Shown: positions 1 to 10,331, counted from the first letter of the stretch. The stretch: 64,000 nt of DNA from Phycomyces blakesleeanus NRRL 1555(-) (GCF_001638985.1 NW_017265138.1:1789993-1853992), one strand, 5' to 3'. Made by a program: numbers and translations. Notes: generated from the letters alone by a model not told the origin.

Positions 1-1022
1 TTTAAAAGCTATTATAAGCATTCTTTATAATCACTAGTTGAATTGCCAATTTTTTCTTAGTGGATCTATTTCTAATAAAGATCTCAAGCAGTGCGATGAA
101 CATGATGTCAGTTTATTAGAGTGTTCAGAATAATTTTTTTTTCTATATGCGCTTTCTTTCTTTCATAACATTTAATTATATAACTAAAAGTTAATTCTAT
201 GATATATATTCCATATCAAAACCTTTATATAAAGTATAGATTCCTTTTATTCTTATATGTTTTATTAAAACATTCTTGCTATTATATTTGCTTATTATCT
301 AATATAAAAACCCGATACTCTCAATATTATATATTACTATGCCCAGTTGTGAAAACTTTTAGTTCTCTTGTAATACATTTATATATATAATCTAAGACTA
401 GATATCTGCTCTTATCGACTATAGCAATTCGGTAAATAAAAAAAAAACTAATTGCATTTTAAACATGTCAATAATATTTTTAATTTATGAGACTTGCTTT
501 AATAAAAAGCTGGGATAATATAAAGAGTCTCTTGATATGCTCTTATAGTCTATACATATATATATATATATAGACCACTTTCTCTTTCATATTCCAACTA
601 AAGTGGTACAGTTTTACAACCTTTCTTTTAAGAAATAATATATTAATATATAACATATGTGTCAAGTAAATTTTTATATAAAATCAATTCACGAAAATGG
701 GTAGCCATATAAGAAATTCGGGTTTTTAAAATGAAAGTCTTTATATTGCTTCTAATCAGAGCAATCAATCCATTGATCTACAATTTTCTATGCATGCTGC
801 TATGTCATCATCTAATGACGAAAGCATAAAATTTTTTCACAGTTATTTAGTAAGAGTGCCAGCCAGACCATCTCTGTTTTCCTCTTGTGCATGGTAAGTC
901 TATTATTTCCTTTTCATTTGTGTTGAGGGAGTAGTATAGTCTATAGATATACTAATCTTGACCTTTTTTCTATGTGAATCAGCGGCGTGTCGGATGGATG
1001 GGTGTTGGTGTGGTGTGGATGG

Positions 1023-1059
1023 GGGGTGTGGTGGGTGTGGTGGGTGTGGTGGGTGTGGG
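1023..1059. repeat. GGGTGTGGT minisatellite
   Basis: About four head-to-tail copies of the 9-base unit gggtgtggt. The plus strand is G/T only and the array ends in a GGGG run. Confidence 0.8.
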
Positions 1060-1536
1060 GTAGTTTAGTTTCCCCTCTCTAGTTAGTTTACGTAGTGGGT
1101 AGTCTTTAGATATAGCTTTCGTTTATCCCTTTAGCTTAGCTTAGATTGATAGTTTCGTTCCCTGTTCACCTTTTATTTTTTAAGCCCATAGCTAGCCTCA
1201 CACCCCAGCGTTCCCGATCTCCTCCCCACTCCGTTCTCTTCCACGAAGTCAGGACAGGTCTACGCCCTGTGGAGGATGGATCCGCCTTTATAGGTGGTGA
1301 ACTAAGATTCTGACGATATATTTGAATATTAATAAAATTTTTTTTTAAACCATTTTTGTCTGCCCATAAATACAATGTCTGCTTTACAAATGATTGAGAG
1401 AAACACTTTATTATTAGAAGAAAACTGAATAAAACAATGCGCGAGAACAATAATATGAGTTTATTTTTTATTTAAAAATATCAAGTTTTAATAGTAGTGT
1501 ATTTTTTATATGGGCGAGAAGTGGGCGGTGTGAGTG

Positions 1537-1588
1537 GGTGGTCCGTGTGGGTGGTCCGTGTGGGTGGTCCGTGTGGGTGGTCCGTGTG
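1537..1588. repeat. 13-bp tandem repeat, four units
   Basis: Four perfect consecutive copies of the 13-base unit ggtggtccgtgtg, followed by degenerate traces to about 1602. The G-rich strand is the plus strand, as in the repeat at 1023. Confidence 0.85.
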
Positions 1589-2331
1589 AGTAGTCAGTGT
1601 GACAAAGTTTTGACATTCATGGCGCATGCTAATGACGAGAGATTAACATCGCGAGACTTTTTGTTAGGTGGCGTCCGCTTGGTCTAGACCCAGTCGCGTA
1701 AAAGTATACTGAAAGGCGTGAGCTTTGAAAATTATGTCCGATGGGATGGAATTAGATGGGATGGGACGGAATTGAATGGCGTCATTGGGATCGAAGAAGG
1801 TGTCGGAATTATGGTGGTATGAATACTATATGACTTGGAGAGTTGAAGGTCAGCTCTGAGAATGGTGACATATAACACTTTAGGTATAGAGAAATATTGT
1901 ATATGACTTCCGAGTGTTGAGGTTTTATTATATGGCCATTATTTCGATTTTTATTTTTCAGTGATTATAAAATAAAAGAATAATATTGTTGGTGGTGGCG
2001 ATTCTGGTAGTTTTGTAAAGTTGATGGCGGGATGGTGGGATGGCGGGATGGAGGGAATGTAGGAAGAGGATTGACGCCATCGTTAAATAGAATTTTTATT
2101 TTATTTTGGTTACGGCGCAGTGAAGGCCACTTTAATATACCGTCCTCTCTGGGCGATTGTAAGTGATCACAAGACGGTCTTTCAACCTATGTATGGGTAA
2201 CAGTATCCCTGTCAATGGACCCTGCTATGTTCCTTTAGCTTAGGGATACACAAAGCTGTCTGCGCAACCAATTGGTAATACCAATTTACAAAAAAGTGCA
2301 TTCTGTCCGAATTATCGAGTTGAATCCTTAG

Positions 2332-2962
2332 TGTTGTGAATGAGTATTGATTACTGCTGAATCTGAGAGTAAGACTGATTGATAAAATAATATCCTCAGC
2401 TATTCCAGTCAAACGGATCTCCCTTTATGATATTATCTAATACACAGATCATCATACACATAATTGATTATTTATTATTATCACCATGACATGGGATATA
2501 CAAATACATATACATTATATATATGGCATCATTATATTTCATCTACATATTTCTTTTATTATACAAATACTTAGTTGAGAGACTACAACTACAACTATCT
2601 AATATTATGAAACATTACCCAAGTATCTGGGTCGGAATACTAAAATATTACCAATAGCATAAATGCTCTTCTTTACCAAAACTCTTGGACTGATCTGACT
2701 GGAGAAGTATCATATCAATTGGTCTTTCCGGATCTTTCCAGAAGAACAATACTCCTGGAAGATGACTCATCGTGATAAAGATTACTTAAGCACACACTGA
2801 ATTACAAATTAGAAAAACATATAAATATCAGTAGATAGTTCCATGTAGAAAGACAATCGAATTTTATCATTCTTTACTTTTCTTTTGAAATAAACAACCT
2901 ACACAAGTTCTCACGAATTCTTTCGTCTATATTATATTTTGCTTTATTTTCTCCCCACAACA
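2332..2962 (+). repeat. 5' LTR of Gypsy element 1
   Basis: A 631-bp terminal repeat, matched by 7950-8252 plus 8790-9117. It contains a TATA-like stretch (ataaatatca near 2821) and an AATAAA about 65 bases downstream (near 2890), as expected for U3/R. Its end carries an acaagttctcacgaa block that is conserved in the other LTR family of this window. Confidence 0.95.
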
Positions 2963-2981
2963 TTTTTTTTCGTGAACTACA
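2963..2981 (+). promoter_or_regulatory. candidate self-priming site
   Basis: Only 19 bases separate the LTR from the gag ATG, and they begin with eight T rather than a TGG tRNA-primer site. Bases 2969-2978 (ttcgtgaact) are complementary to LTR bases 2906-2917 (agttc, then 2 unpaired bases, then acgaa). This resembles the self-priming of Tf1/sushi-type chromoviruses, in which the 5' end of the transcript pairs just downstream of the LTR. The function is inferred. Confidence 0.45.
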
Positions 2982-4331
2982 ATGAACTCTCCTGCTGACT
3001 TGTTTCCCGCTGGTTTGACCCCTGTTCCTGAGGAGGCTACCTTGTCCCCCATGTCTGCGGATGAATTATTCTCTGACTTGAGTGAGCCCGTCCTCTTTCC
3101 GGATGCTGCCCCTGGTTTTGGTTCCGTTTCTGGTTCTGGTTCCCCTCCCGTTGGTAGAGAAGTAGCAACTGCTTCCTCCTGTGTGGCCGTTCTCAAGGCT
3201 GAATTGGGCAACCACATCGAGGCCTTCAGCGCTGTTCATGTAGCAAACAATGAGCAAGCAGCTGATGATGCACTCCGCAGGATCGAGCGCACAAGATTGG
3301 CAATCACTAGCCTTGAAAAGTGCAGCGAGATGCTTGCCTCTCCTGGTACAAACACAGAGAGAGCTGGCCGTGAAGGAGGGTTGACTCTCAACAGAAGAGA
3401 TCTTCCCAAATTCCAATTGGCCTCCAGTATTATTAAGCCCTTCCCAAATGAAGAGGTTTTTGAATCAGTTGGACATTTCCTACGTACTTTCAAGAATGTG
3501 ATCGAGTCTTCTTCTTTGGACATCGAGAGAATTTGGAAGAAATTCCTCCCACTTTGCCTGCCTCACACTGATGACGGATGGGTAGAGATGGATCTTAAGA
3601 AGTGTATTGATTGGAAGGCGGCGAAATCATGCTTCAACAAAAGACATGGTTCCAGCTTGGTGTCTCGGCGATTCACAGACCAGATCTTTACAATGATGAT
3701 GAAGAACACTGAGTCCATCAGTGATTACTCGAAGTTCCTCCATGCGGTTTACAATGCTGGTTTACCCAAAGACGATGCTCGCATTGCTGATCGCTTCCTT
3801 GCCTTGCTGACCTTATCAGTGCAAACACTGGTAAGAGTTACCATGGCCCGCTCTGGTCCCAATGGGGAGTCCAAGTGTGATTGGACTGTAGAGCAGATCA
3901 CGCAGATCGGCAGAGACATCTTTGGGGATGACAACAGGCTCTATGCTGAGGCGACCCGATTGATTCCTGGTTCCCGTGGGCAACCTGAGAAGAATAACGA
4001 GGAACATCCCAGAAAGAAGCTTCACCACTCCAACAAGATAACCAAGCATGAGAAGACATTTTTCTGCTCGCACCATGGAAAAAACCCGACCCATGAGTCC
4101 AGCAAGTGTTTTACCTTGATCAACCACAAGAACAAAGCCAGTAGTTCCAACAGTCGCAATCCTTGCAGACATTGTGGTGAAAACTACTACCATGGTCATG
4201 TCTGCAAAAGCAAGAACAATGAGCCAATTCTCATGGTATCCCAGTCTCCCGCAAAGGATAAGTCTGAGCAGATGCTCAAGACGATCCAGGACAGGATAGA
4301 TGAAGACATGGAGGAAATATCATTTGAATAG
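2982..4331 (+). CDS. gag: Gag of Gypsy element 1
   Basis: An open frame of 449 codons starting 20 bases after the 5' LTR. The first ~60 residues are Pro/Ser/acid-rich. A retrotransposon gag core follows (about residues 145-300, including FESVGHFLRTFKN). Near the C-terminus is a zinc-knuckle-like CRHCGENYYHGHVC with C-x2-C-x5-H-x3-C spacing instead of the usual x4/x4. The product would form the virus-like particle and package element RNA. The frame ends at a TAG (4329-4331) in phase with pol. The same VFESVGHFL core is found in the degraded element at 20.5-22.9 kb, which supports the family call. This frame is intact although the downstream pol is not. Confidence 0.9.
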   Translation: MNSPADLFPAGLTPVPEEATLSPMSADELFSDLSEPVLFPDAAPGFGSVSGSGSPPVGREVATASSCVAVLKAELGNHIEAFSAVHVANNEQAADDALRRIERTRLAITSLEKCSEMLASPGTNTERAGREGGLTLNRRDLPKFQLASSIIKPFPNEEVFESVGHFLRTFKNVIESSSLDIERIWKKFLPLCLPHTDDGWVEMDLKKCIDWKAAKSCFNKRHGSSLVSRRFTDQIFTMMMKNTESISDYSKFLHAVYNAGLPKDDARIADRFLALLTLSVQTLVRVTMARSGPNGESKCDWTVEQITQIGRDIFGDDNRLYAEATRLIPGSRGQPEKNNEEHPRKKLHHSNKITKHEKTFFCSHHGKNPTHESSKCFTLINHKNKASSSNSRNPCRHCGENYYHGHVCKSKNNEPILMVSQSPAKDKSEQMLKTIQDRIDEDMEEISFE

Positions 4332-4349
4332 AACCAGAAGTTAATCGGG

Positions 4350-7300
4350 ATGATCGATACAGGCAGTTCCTGCACGTTTATAAATTTGAAATGTTTAAAT
4401 AACAATTTACAAATAACAAAAATAAATTCTTCAATTGGTTCCTTTAATTTTCTGTCTAAGAATAGTAGTACAAAGAGATTAGGAAAAACTGATCCTTTAA
4501 ATTTTAAATATATAAATGGCATTATCTTTAAGCATGCACCAGAGGTGTTAGAGTTTAATACGGGTTTTAATTTTGATATCCTCCTTGGAAGAGATATTTT
4601 GGCAAAGATGAATATTGGATTAAATAATGTTTCATATGATATCGAAGGAGAATATGTCCATTCAGATAATGCAAAAGACTATGCCGCCATTTATGAAAAT
4701 CTAAATATTGATAAAGAGAAAAAGTTTGAACCTGATAATTCGCCAGCTGGCACAGCACAGCAACGAGCAGAATTTATGAGCTCTATTAAAGCATCACTGG
4801 AGGAAAATAAGAATATTCCCGTTGAGTCATATTGTCCTTTATCAGAATCTATTATTCGTTTACCTACTAAGGAAGGTGCGACGGCTTACAGATGGCAGTA
4901 TCCTATACCGCATGCTCTAAGACCAACACTTGACAAGCAAGTAAAAGAATGGCTTGAGACAGGAACTATTGTCAAGTCCAAGTCCAACACTTCCTTCAAC
5001 AGTCCAATGTTGCTTGTTCCAAAGAGAAACAAAGCGGGTGAGATTGTCAGTCATAGAGTGTGTTTATATGTGCGATTGTTGAATCAGATCCTACCTCCCA
5101 CATTCAATTATCCAATTCCAAAAATTCAAACAATATTTCAAAACTTAAGTGGAAAGAAATTCTTTACCACACTCGACTTATCCAATGCGTATCATCGTTT
5201 CAAAGTTGCACCTGAGGATGTACACAAACTGACATTCACTCACTTAGGTGGGCAACAGTATAGCTTTATTAAAGGCTGTTTTGGCTTGAAGATGCTTACT
5301 TCACAATTTCAACATGTCATGGCTACTTTATTTGATAAGATTGACTGTGTACAGAATTTTGTTGATGATTGTATCGTTGCCAGTGAAACATTTGAACAGC
5401 ATGTCAAAGACGTGAAATTAGTTATTGAAAAATTGTCATCCGCAAAGTTGATTCTGAACTCAGAAAAGTGTGTCTGGCTTCAACATTCAGTGAGATTGCT
5501 TGGTTTTGTTGTCAATGAGACAGGAACCAAGGTTGATAAGCGAAAGTTGACAAATGTTGACAAATGGCCTATTCCTACAACTGCGAAACAGATTCAGCAA
5601 TTCATGGGTTTGATCAACTACTTCAGAGATTATATTCCTATGATTTCGAAGGTAGCTGAGCCTATTTCACGTTTGAGTCATGCCAAGAATGTGTCTGGTC
5701 AATGGACAGATGAGCAGACGAAAAGCTTTAAAGCACTAAAAGACATATTGCACCAAGATTTAATTCTTCATTACGCAGATATGTCACGTGAAATGTATGT
5801 GGCCACAGATGCATCCCTTTATGGAGCAGCTTGCTTATTGTTTCAGCGAGATGAACAAGGGTGTGATAAATATATCAGCTTTGTATCAACTTCCTTAAGC
5901 CCATCGCAGTGACGATGGAGCACAACTAAAAGAGAATTATATGCAGTCGTTTTGGCACTTGAAAAATTCCGTCCATTTCTGTGGGGCCGACAGTTCACAA
6001 TTTTTACTGATCATCAAGCACTCATTTATCTCTACACTCAAAAAATTGCTAATCCGATGATGATTGGCTGGATTGAGACACTCCTTGACTTTGATTTTAA
6101 GGTGGTCCATATACCTGGTTTGTTGAATAAACTACCTGATTTGCTAAGCCGCTTGTATCCCCCAGAGGATAGTGACAAGCTGGTGGAGGATGATGGATTG
6201 AGAAAAATCAGAACAAATGACTTTCAAGCTAAAAACAGAGTTATTGTTCAAAAGAAAAAATATAGTAAAGACAGAGTGCTAAATGTACTTGCAACGCAAC
6301 TCGTCGAAAATGCTTCAGAGTCGTCCAACTATATGTCACCTCCTGAAGAAAAGCGTAATGGCTTACTAAAAGAAGCACATTCGTTTGGTCACTTTGGAAG
6401 TCAAGCTATAGTGAATGATCTTCATTCACAAGGCTTACACTGGACTAATATATATGAAGAGGCTAAAGAGATTATTCGTTCTTGCCCTGAATGTCAGAAG
6501 CACAATATTAGCAAGAAAGGCTATCACTCATTGACTAATGTTGTAGCATTCCTACCATTTGATCATATTGCAATTGACTTATGCGGTGAATTCCCTGTAT
6601 CAGAGGATGGACACACGTACATGTTAGTTCTGGTTGATGTATGCTTCAAGTACATTATCTTGAGACCACTGCCAAACAAGAACTCAACAACAATAGCTAA
6701 AGCATTGATAAAGATTTTTGGAGATTATGGTTTTCCCAAAGTAATGCAAAGTGACAATGGTCTGGAATTTAGAAACTCTTTAATGTCAAGCCTATCTAAA
6801 GAGCTTGGAATTGATCGAAGATATTCGACAGCATATCACCCACAAGGAAATGGTATTGCCAAAGCCAGTGTAAAAATTGCAGAGAATACTGTACGTAAAA
6901 TGATGAGAGCGAACAGCAATGACTGGTGTCACTATCTACCAATTGTTCAGCTGTGTATCAATAGACATATTCCTCAAAAAACACTAAGTGCGCCGTTTTC
7001 ATTAATGTATGCTCGCAGAGTCAATGTGCCTGATGAGTATGGTGACAAAGATAAATACTCTCTTCCAAAAGCCACAGTTACAATTGATGAGCTAGAGAAG
7101 CAGATTGATCATATGGAAAATATTATATTCCCTGCCATTAACGAACGTGTGTTAAGGATTAATGAGGAATTAAAAAAGAAATATGATCACAAAAATATCC
7201 TAATCGACATCCCCAAAGGAACACACGTTATGGTCAGATTACCACATCGATCAAATAAATTGGCACCTATTTATGAAGGTCCATATACAGTGGTTTGAAA

Positions 7301-7766
7301 GAATAAAGGAGGATCGCATGAGTTAAAGGATGAGCAAGGTGAATTGTTACACCAAAATTATACACCCTCAGAACTCAAGATGGTCACCATCGATGAATCA
7401 ACAATTGAGAATGAGCTCTACGAAGTTGAAGACATTTGAGATCATCGTGGTACTGCTGGTCAACGAGAATATTTGGTCAAATGGGCTGGCTATGGCGAAC
7501 GCGCTAATACATGGCAAAAGGCTGAAGACTTTACCGATTCCGCAATTGTACAAAAATATTGGAAGAAAGTTAGAGAGTTGGAACGTTTAGAGAATGAGAG
7601 AGCTGAAGACTTGATTAACAAAAGTGCATCCTCAAAAAAGAAAACAGTTCACACTTCAAGACTAAATGGTAAAAGTAACAATAACAATGAGCACAAGAAA
7701 AGAATGCTTCCTACCACTTTGAGTAGAGAAGAAAGATTACACAAAAGAATAGCAGCAAAAAATTAA
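4350..7766 (+). pseudogene. pol: Pol of Gypsy element 1, three internal stops
   Basis: One reading frame, in phase with gag, broken at TGA codons 5910-5912, 7296-7298 and 7437-7439. Order: aspartic protease (IDTGSS near 4351), reverse transcriptase with an FVDD box at 5358-5369, RNase H (ATDASLYGA near 5800), integrase with an HHCC finger (HSFGHFG, then CPEC) and DDE core, then a chromodomain (EYLVKWAGY near 7470) and a basic tail. The second element at the right edge has Arg codons (CGA and CGC) at the positions of the last two stops. The integrase motif after HPQGNGIA has AAA (Lys) at 6861-6863 where the family has the catalytic Glu, and VCLYVRLLN replaces the usual D in the first RT motif. 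The element is therefore dead in cis. Confidence 0.92.
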
Positions 7767-7937
7767 AACAACAAAAAATGAACACGTAATCCACAAAGCT
7801 GAGTTTACAGTGTAGATCTCTATAAAGTACAAAAATTATGTGCATGATTGACTATAATAAAATAAGCAATTGGCCAGACAATGAAATAGTAAATGAAATG
7901 TTTTATTGCCGAATCAACAAAAGGTATTGTTGAATCT
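7767..7937 (+). other. element 1 spacer between pol and PPT
   Basis: AT-rich non-coding tail of the element between the end of the pol frame and the polypurine tract. The corresponding 63050-63207 segment of element 2 is similar in layout. Confidence 0.6.
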
Positions 7938-7949
7938 GGTGGAGGATAA
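7938..7949 (+). promoter_or_regulatory. polypurine tract
   Basis: The stretch ggtggaggataa directly abuts the 3' LTR and is the expected plus-strand primer. The second element has the near-identical ggtggagaataa in the same place (minus strand, from 63037). Confidence 0.8.
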
Positions 7950-9117
7950 TGTTGTGAATGAGTATTGATTACTGCTGAATCTGAGAGTAAGACTGAAGGA
8001 TAAAATAACATCCTCAGCTATTCCAGTCAAACGGATCTCCCTTTATGATATTATCTAATACACAGATCATCATACACATAATTGATTATTTATTATTATC
8101 ACCATGACATGGGATATACAAATACATATACATTATATATATGGCATCATTATATTTCATCTACATATTTCTTTTATTATACAAATACTTAATTGAGAGA
8201 CTACAACTACAACTATTTAATATTATGAAACATTACCCGAGTATCTGGGTTGTGTTGTAAATGAGTATTGACTACTGCTGTAATTGAGAATAAGTCTGAA
8301 GGAAATAATATAAGGCCTCAGCTATTCCAGTCAAAGGTGTCTACCAATTACTTTATTATTTAATACACAGGTTTAGCATGCATGATAGTGATGATATTTC
8401 ATATGATGATATCACCATAATATGGGATACATCAGTGGATTATTATAAGCATAATTATAACTCATAAACACATTTACTTTCGATGTTAATACTTCATTGG
8501 GACTACACACATTTATATAATTAATCATATATTAATTATCCCAAGATCACGTTGCTCTGATTAAGGCTCAGATAGGATCGATTACCTGACCCCAGTCATA
8601 TAATTTTCCCAATCCAAAACAATATAAATAGCAGTAGTAGTTCAGTGTAGGAACCTGGTCAAACTTTGATACAAAATCTTTCTCAATAAACAAAACCTAC
8701 ACAAGTTCTCACGAATCTTCGTTCCTAATTTCAAATCTTGAATTCTTCCTCTTAAAAACTTCTTCAACTTCAACTACCACAACAGGTTGGAATACTAAAA
8801 TATTACCAATAGTATAAATGCTCTTCTTTACCAAAACTCTTGGACTGATCTGACTGGAGAAGTATCATATCAATTGGTCTTTCCAGATCTTTTCAGAAGA
8901 ACAATACTCCTGGAAGATGACTCATCGTAATAAAAATTACTTAAGCACACACTGAATTATAAATTAGACAAATATATGAATATCAGTAGATAGTTCCATG
9001 TAGAAAAACAATCGAATTTTATCATTCTTTACTTTTCTTTTGAAATAAACAACCTACACAAGTTCTCACGAATTCTTTTGTCTATATTATACTTTACTTT
9101 ATTTTCTCCCCACAACA
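7950..9117 (+). repeat. 3' LTR of Gypsy element 1, interrupted
   Basis: Matches the 5' LTR from its TGTTG start to its CAACA end, but a solo LTR (8253-8784) with a duplicated 5-base target splits it. Differences from the 5' LTR are few and scattered, so element 1 is not ancient. Confidence 0.95.
8253..8784 (+). mobile_element. solo LTR nested in the 3' LTR
   Basis: A 532-bp LTR starting TGTTGTAAATGAG and ending CCACAACA, flanked by the perfect duplication ggttg (8248-8252 and 8785-8789). It has the same length and near-identical sequence (inverted) as the LTR at 62505-63036, so it is the recombination remnant of that second family. It carries TATAAATA near 8622 and AATAAA near 8685. The parental target in the 5' LTR reads ggtcg, one base different. 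Confidence 0.95.
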
Positions 9118-9632
9118 AATGTTTTTATTAATAAAAAAAGTATTTAATTTTTTATATTTGTATCTGTTTCTATTTATTTATGGTATTCTAGTTGAAGATA
9201 GTTATTTATAAAATTTATATAAGTTAAAATTATAAAAAGTATTAGAGTTAACATCAGTGACCCAAATTTGGAAGTTATAAGCAATTAGTAACAGTTGGTT
9301 TTTTAGTATAAAAGATTTTGACTTTGCTAATTGATCTTTTATATATGTTTTGGATGTTTAAGATGGTGAATATACTTGTAGAAGATATTACTGGACAACA
9401 AGCATCCAAGACATATTATTATAGCTATTATTTTAGTCAGAAATCAAGTATCATTTTGTATAAATAGTCAAGAAATATATTTAATAAAAAGTATCTTTTA
9501 TTCTTATTTAAAAACTATTCATAAACTTGACGATCCCCAGTGGTATTGATTCTGCGACTTAGTTACAAGTGCCAGAAAAGAAATACCAGATCGAGACTTG
9601 ACAGGTTGACAAGAATTTGGGCATAACAAAGG
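9118..9632. other. AT-rich sequence with LTR-tail-like end
   Basis: No coding signal. The stretch 9455-9543 has a TATAAATA (near 9460), an AATAAA and a block ending gatccccagtgg that recurs inverted at about 10018-10080. It looks like the end of an otherwise unrecognised LTR. Confidence 0.4.
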
Positions 9633-10225
9633 TGTCGGACATTATTTTGATGAATCCGTAAAATCTGAAGATAGTTAACCGCAGTATAATGACTATTTCT
9701 TTAATTAAATATAAATAATAACTACTGCGCATTATCCGCAGTAAACTATTATACTCTATTTAATTACAAGAGAAGTCCTTTTACTGCGGTTGATGCTCAG
9801 AAGATGTTACTGTGGTTAATCTTTACAAGACATTACTGCGGTTCGTTATCTATGAGGTATCTTTGACATACAGAACTGCTGCGGTCAATTATCCCGATTT
9901 CTCGGATTCATCAAAATAATGTCCGACAAACCCAGATTGGGAACAACAAAGGTTAGCTTGTCGTTCCCAATCTGGGTTGGTCTTCCTTTTACTATAACAA
10001 AGTCAAAAGGTCAAACCCACTGGGGATCAAGGAGTATACGTAAAATCAAAGAGAGGATAAAAGATACTTTTTATTGATATGAATTGAATTGTCTTATATA
10101 GTTTTCTAAACTAATACTGCGCATTATCCGCAGTAGTTATTATTTATATTTAATTAAAGAAATAGTCATTATACTGCGGTTAACTATCTTCAGATTTTAC
10201 GGATTCATCAAAATAATGTCTGACA
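9633..10225. mobile_element. MITE-like element with long inverted arms
   Basis: The left arm (9633-9739) and right arm (about 10119-10225) are nearly perfect inverted copies over about 107 bases. Both end in TGTC(G/A)GACATTATTTTGATG. A third terminus, inverted to the left one and identical for 26 bases, lies at 9903-9928, so 9633-9928 alone could be a 296-bp element. The arms and interior carry repeated actgcgg/ccgcagt motifs (for example near 9681, 9723, 9781, 9834, 9873, 10118 and 10174), like subterminal transposase-binding repeats. There is no coding capacity and no clear target duplication. The transposon superfamily is not determined. Confidence 0.75.
9929..9978. repeat. 16-bp perfect hairpin
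   Basis: Bases 9929-9944 and 9963-9978 are perfect inverted repeats separated by an 18-base loop. The hairpin starts directly after the internal MITE terminus and may be the tip of another folded repeat. Confidence 0.8.
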
Positions 10226-10258
10226 AGCTGACAAAATTTTTTGACACGACACAAAAAG

Positions 10259-10330
10259 AGGTCTCGCCGAGATTTGAACTCGGATAATGAGAATCAGAAT
10301 CTCAGATGCTAACCATTACATCACGAAACC
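10259..10330 (-). tRNA. tRNA-Gln (CUG), copy 1
   Basis: On the minus strand 72 bases fold into a full cloverleaf: acceptor GGTTTCG/CGAGACC, D stem ATGT/GCAT, anticodon stem TGAGA/TCTCA with loop TTCTGAT (anticodon CTG), and T stem CCGAG/CTCGG with loop TTCAAAT. No intron is present. A T5 Pol III terminator (aaaaa on the plus strand, 10253-10257) lies just downstream. An identical gene sits at 61245-61316. Confidence 0.92.
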
Positions 10331-10331
10331 T

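Larger units (their letters stand above)
1..2331. other. gene-free left flank
   Basis: I see no convincing coding region here. Open frames are short and of low complexity. From about 960 to 2060 the plus strand is unusually G-rich for this genome, with two minisatellites (listed separately) and imperfect gatgg-type repeats around 1740-1780 and 2025-2060. The last 230 bases before the LTR at 2332 are more complex in sequence but contain no recognisable gene. Confidence 0.6.
2332..9117 (+). mobile_element. Ty3/Gypsy chromovirus, decayed
   Basis: A full-length LTR retrotransposon in the order LTR, gag, protease, reverse transcriptase, RNase H, integrase, chromodomain, polypurine tract, LTR. The LTRs start TGTTG and end CAACA and are close to identical outside a 537-base insertion in the 3' LTR (532-bp solo LTR plus 5-bp duplicated target). 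Integrase after RNase H and a C-terminal chromodomain place it among chromoviruses. It is not autonomous: the pol frame has three TGA stops, gag and pol are separated by a TAG, and the integrase catalytic Glu reads Lys. The five bases outside the two ends (cttag and aatgt) are not a target-site duplication. Confidence 0.95.

Noticed and set aside
3066..3523. minus-strand open frames over gag
   Set aside because: Antisense of the element 1 gag gene.
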